Assembly (NCBI GenBank): GCA_910577765.1
Contig: CAJTOV010000142.1
Span: 1-9,665, forward strand
Source: an uncultured Lachnospiraceae bacterium
Lineage (GTDB): Bacteria > Bacillota > Clostridia > Lachnospirales > Lachnospiraceae
Reading direction: 5' to 3'
Length of the DNA stretch: 9,665 bases
A program made the position numbers and the translations under genes. Under the pieces are notes generated by a model. That model ran no database searches, was not told where the DNA came from, and saw nothing but the letters and a program-made list of their open reading frames with translations. This document shows, piece after piece, positions 7,641 through 9,665 of this stretch; within the stretch, counting starts at the first letter, position 1, and every line of letters starts with the position of its first letter.

Positions 7641-8246
7641 ATGCCTATGGGAATCCAGGAACAGACGATTACGGGAAACAGAAAAAGCGGGGCCAGGCGT
7701 CTTGCGCTGTGCGGCCTGTTTGCGGCGCTGACGGCGGCAGGGGCATTTATCAAGATAACCATCCCTTTGCAGCCCTTTCCCATGCATATTACGATGCAGT
7801 GGTTTTTTGTGCTGCTGGCAGGGCTTCTGCTGGAACCGGAGCTGGCGGCCATGAGCGTGGGGACTTACCTGGCGGTGGGGCTTCTTGGAATCCCGGTATT
7901 TGCGGCAGGAGGGGGACCGGCCTATCTGCTTCGTCCCACCTTCGGTTTTCTGCTGGGCTTCTGGCTGGCAGCCTGGGGCATGGGCAGGCTCTGCAGCATG
8001 TTTCGTCCGGCAAAGCTTTGGGGGATGCTGACGGTGGCAGTGTGCGGACTGGCAGTGTATTATCTGTCCGGTATGGTGTATTTCTACCTGATCAGCAATT
8101 ATGTGATTCTGATGCCTGTAGGCTGGAAGGTGGTGCTGGTCAACTGCTGTCTGGCCACCATTGTCCCGGACTTTCTGCTGTGCGTGCTGGCTTCCGGCAT
8201 GGCCCTGCGGATGGGGCCGGTGCTGCGGGGCATGGGAGCTTTATAG
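7641..8246 (+). CDS. bioY: Biotin transporter BioY (ECF substrate-binding component)
   Basis: This 201-residue hydrophobic protein has about six membrane segments. It matches BioY, the membrane S-component that captures biotin and works alone or with the shared EcfA/EcfA'/EcfT energising module; none of those subunits is encoded here. Diagnostic blocks are the N-terminal LCGLFAALTAAGAFIKI (24-40), PLQPFPMHITMQ (42-53) and TYLAVGLLGIPVFAAGGG (75-92) followed by LLRPTFGFLLGF (96-107). The ATG at 7641 gives the normal length; the ATG two codons on (7647) is equally possible, because the ribosome site is weak. The gene follows trmO by 73 bp and ends with tandem stops, TAG then TGA, just before a strong hairpin. 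I see no recognisable BirA operator in the 73-bp gap, so regulation by biotin is not evident. Confidence 0.9.
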   Translation: MPMGIQEQTITGNRKSGARRLALCGLFAALTAAGAFIKITIPLQPFPMHITMQWFFVLLAGLLLEPELAAMSVGTYLAVGLLGIPVFAAGGGPAYLLRPTFGFLLGFWLAAWGMGRLCSMFRPAKLWGMLTVAVCGLAVYYLSGMVYFYLISNYVILMPVGWKVVLVNCCLATIVPDFLLCVLASGMALRMGPVLRGMGAL

Positions 8247-8252
8247 TGATTG

Positions 8253-8323
8253 GGGGCTGTGAAAAAGGCTCCGTTTCCTGCGATGACCCTAAGGGAACGC
8301 AGAACGGACTTTTTCACAGCCCC
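8253..8323. terminator. Long hairpin, likely two-way terminator between convergent genes
   Basis: The outer arms are a 15-bp perfect inverted repeat (8253-8267 with 8309-8323, arm GGGGCTGTGAAAAAG). Inside are CCGTT (8271-8275) with AACGG (8303-8307), and CTGCG (8278-8282) with CGCAG (8298-8302), then a short CCCT/AGGG tip. The inner GC-rich hairpin is followed by a T-run on each strand (8310-8314 on plus; the complement of 8262-8266 on minus), so it can end both bioY and the facing alcohol dehydrogenase transcript. The length and near-perfect pairing of the outer arms exceed what termination needs, so an origin as a small dispersed element is also possible. Confidence 0.75.
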
Positions 8324-8346
8324 ATTTTCATGCCATTCTGGCTGCT

Positions 8347-9540
8347 TTAGCCATTCTGGCGGGTATTGGCGTTCCGGTAGATCTGGCAGATATCTTCTTC
8401 TCCCAGTACCTGGAAGGTACCGATGGTCCGGGTGTGCCCGAAGGTGCAGCGCAGGGCCAGATCCTGTAAGACGGATTCCTCCTGGACGCCTACATCCGGA
8501 TTCTCTTCAAAGGAGGTTGGCATGCCAATGGAGCGGAAGAAATCTCCGGTGGCACGGATACCGGCCAGGGCCAGTGCGGATTCCTCCTCCCCCTGGATTC
8601 CCCAGACATTCTTTGCGTAGCGGGCAAACCGGGCAGGCTTCTGCTTCCATACATACTGGGCCCAGGACTCCCAGACCGTGGCCAGGGAGGCGCCGTGGGC
8701 TGTATCGAACATGGCCGACAGCTCATGGCCAAGCTGGTGCACGGCAAAATCCCCGCTGCCGCCCAGGCCGGTAAGCCCGTTGTGGGAAAGGGACCCGGCC
8801 CACATGATCTCGCTCATGGCGTCATAGTCGTGGGGGTCCTTGACAGCCGCGGCGCCTTTGGCGATGACAGTCCGCAGCAGGGCCTCGGCAATTGCGTCGG
8901 TCAGTTCATTGTCCAGAGGATTAAAATACCGGTCCAGGGTGTGCATCATAATATCCGTAACACCGCAGGCCACCTGGTACACCGGCAGGGTCATGGTAAG
9001 CTCCGGGTTCATGATGGCGAATCTGGGGCGGTTTTGGTCAATCCCCAGCCCCCGCTTGCTTCCGGTCTCCGTGTTGGTGAGCACGGCGGAATTGCTGCTT
9101 TCGCTTCCTGCGGCGGAGATGGTCAGGACAGCGCCTACAGGCAGATCCTTTGTCACGGTCTTTGTCCGGGTCCAGAAATCCCAGAGATCATCCTCCGGAT
9201 TGGCTGCGCCGATGGCAATGGCCTTGGCCGTGTCAATGGCAGAGCCCCCTCCGATGCCCAGGATAAAGTCGGCATTCTGTTCCAGGGCAGCTTTCACGCC
9301 TTCCCGGGCATGGTCCAGGGTGGGATTGGCTTTTGCACCGCCAAAGGGAGTGCAGGCAATCCCGGCCTCCTTTAAGCTGCCGCAGACCCGGTCCAGCAGA
9401 CCGCTGCGGACCACGCTGCCGCCGCCGTACACGGCCAGGACACGGGTGCCGCCGTACTTGCGGACCATGGCAGCGGTCTGAAGCTCGGTATCCCTGCCAA
9501 AGATGATTTCTGTAGGAGAGTAGTAGGTAAATGAATTCAT
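8347..9540 (-). CDS. Iron-containing alcohol dehydrogenase, butanol dehydrogenase-like
   Basis: This 397-residue cytoplasmic enzyme belongs to the group III (iron-activated) alcohol dehydrogenases, closest in look to clostridial butanol dehydrogenases and E. coli YqhD, which reduce aldehydes with NAD(P)H. The N-terminal Rossmann-like part has YGGGSVVRSG (38-47) and the nucleotide motif GIGGGSAIDTAKA (95-107). The C-terminal helical part holds the predicted metal ligands Asp196 and His200 (VTDIMMH), His268 (AVHQLGHE) and His282 (DTAHG). All are present, so it should be active. The ATG at 9540-9538 was preferred to an upstream in-frame ATG at 9573 because AAGGAGG lies 8 nt before it and the protein then begins with the family-typical FTYYSPTEIIFG. 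It is transcribed toward bioY and appears to be a single gene. Substrate and cofactor choice cannot be settled from the sequence; no link to the galactoside operon is evident. Confidence 0.94.
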   Translation of the reverse strand: MNSFTYYSPTEIIFGRDTELQTAAMVRKYGGTRVLAVYGGGSVVRSGLLDRVCGSLKEAGIACTPFGGAKANPTLDHAREGVKAALEQNADFILGIGGGSAIDTAKAIAIGAANPEDDLWDFWTRTKTVTKDLPVGAVLTISAAGSESSNSAVLTNTETGSKRGLGIDQNRPRFAIMNPELTMTLPVYQVACGVTDIMMHTLDRYFNPLDNELTDAIAEALLRTVIAKGAAAVKDPHDYDAMSEIMWAGSLSHNGLTGLGGSGDFAVHQLGHELSAMFDTAHGASLATVWESWAQYVWKQKPARFARYAKNVWGIQGEEESALALAGIRATGDFFRSIGMPTSFEENPDVGVQEESVLQDLALRCTFGHTRTIGTFQVLGEEDICQIYRNANTRQNG

Positions 9541-9548
9541 GGTAAATG

Positions 9549-9555
9549 CCTCCTT
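9549..9555 (-). promoter_or_regulatory. Ribosome binding site of the alcohol dehydrogenase
   Basis: On the minus strand this reads AAGGAGG, 8 nt before the ATG at 9540. It decides against the upstream in-frame ATG at 9573. I saw no convincing -35/-10 pair in the remaining leader, so the promoter is unassigned. Confidence 0.75.
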
Positions 9556-9593
9556 TGTATGTTTCCGGTTCAAGGTTTTTGTTTCTCTTCGTT

Positions 9594-9645
9594 ATTGTTC
9601 ACGGGGGGGTATCTTCTTGTCCGGCTATGCCGGACAAGAAGCATC
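9594..9645. repeat. Palindromic repeat, right copy, inverted relative to the left copy
   Basis: GTTCAC and a run of seven G (9603-9609) precede a perfect 13-bp stem (9613-9625 with 9629-9641). Read on the minus strand it matches positions 1-56 almost base for base; differences are one fewer C, one fewer G, a G/A change after the stem and a change near the end. It lies upstream of the alcohol dehydrogenase gene, outside any coding region. Confidence 0.75.
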
Positions 9646-9661
9646 GGGCGTCCGCCCGATG
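9642..9661. repeat. Second short hairpin next to the right repeat
   Basis: CATCGGGCG (9642-9650) pairs perfectly with CGCCCGATG (9653-9661) around a 2-nt loop, forming a GC-rich 9-bp stem directly abutting the first palindrome. The window ends before showing whether a T-run follows, so a terminator for a gene beyond the edge cannot be excluded. Confidence 0.55.
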
Positions 9662-9665
9662 TGGA

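Noticed and set aside
7010..7852. 280-codon antisense frame across trmO and bioY
   Set aside because: It crosses two well-supported genes and has no family resemblance; a shadow frame.

Overview
The window looks like a chromosomal stretch from a GC-rich gut Clostridium of the family Lachnospiraceae, of the Enterocloster/Hungatella kind. This is inferred from strong AGGAGG-type ribosome binding sites, the Firmicute-style PTS and GH36 enzymes, the ECF-type BioY and a clostridial butanol-dehydrogenase-like protein; no rRNA or other phylogenetic marker is present.

Layout: (1) positions 1-60 hold a palindromic repeat. (2) An AraC-family regulator (61-885, minus strand) is transcribed leftward. 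(3) A 213-bp divergent intergenic region (886-1098) carries back-to-back promoter elements centred on an AT-rich palindrome. (4) A rightward gene string runs from 1099 to 8246: a PTS EIIBC sugar permease interrupted by an in-frame amber codon, a Cof-type HAD phosphatase, a GH36 alpha-galactosidase, a DUF362 protein with a C-terminal cysteine cluster, TrmO-like tRNA methyltransferase and the biotin transporter component BioY. Gaps are 17-73 bp and I see no clear internal terminator. (5) A long hairpin (8253-8323) lies between the convergent BioY and alcohol dehydrogenase genes and can act as a two-way terminator. (6) An iron-dependent alcohol dehydrogenase (8347-9540, minus strand) follows. (7) Positions 9541-9665 hold its leader and an inverted copy of the palindromic repeat seen at position 1.

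How the genes fit together: the first three genes of the string form a plausible alpha-galactoside (melibiose/raffinose-type) uptake and breakdown unit. The permease would import and phosphorylate the sugar, the alpha-galactosidase would release galactose in the cytoplasm, and the HAD enzyme could remove the phosphate. The divergent AraC regulator is the likely sugar-responsive activator. The DUF362, TrmO and BioY genes look like downstream passengers in the same transcript with no evident link to the sugar pathway.

The two most notable features are the CAG-to-TAG type nonsense codon that splits an otherwise full-length EIIBC gene, and the roughly 50-bp palindrome-bearing repeats in inverted orientation at the two ends of the window. 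No EIIA, transposase, integrase, CRISPR array, tRNA or rRNA is visible, and I do not claim a new biological system here.
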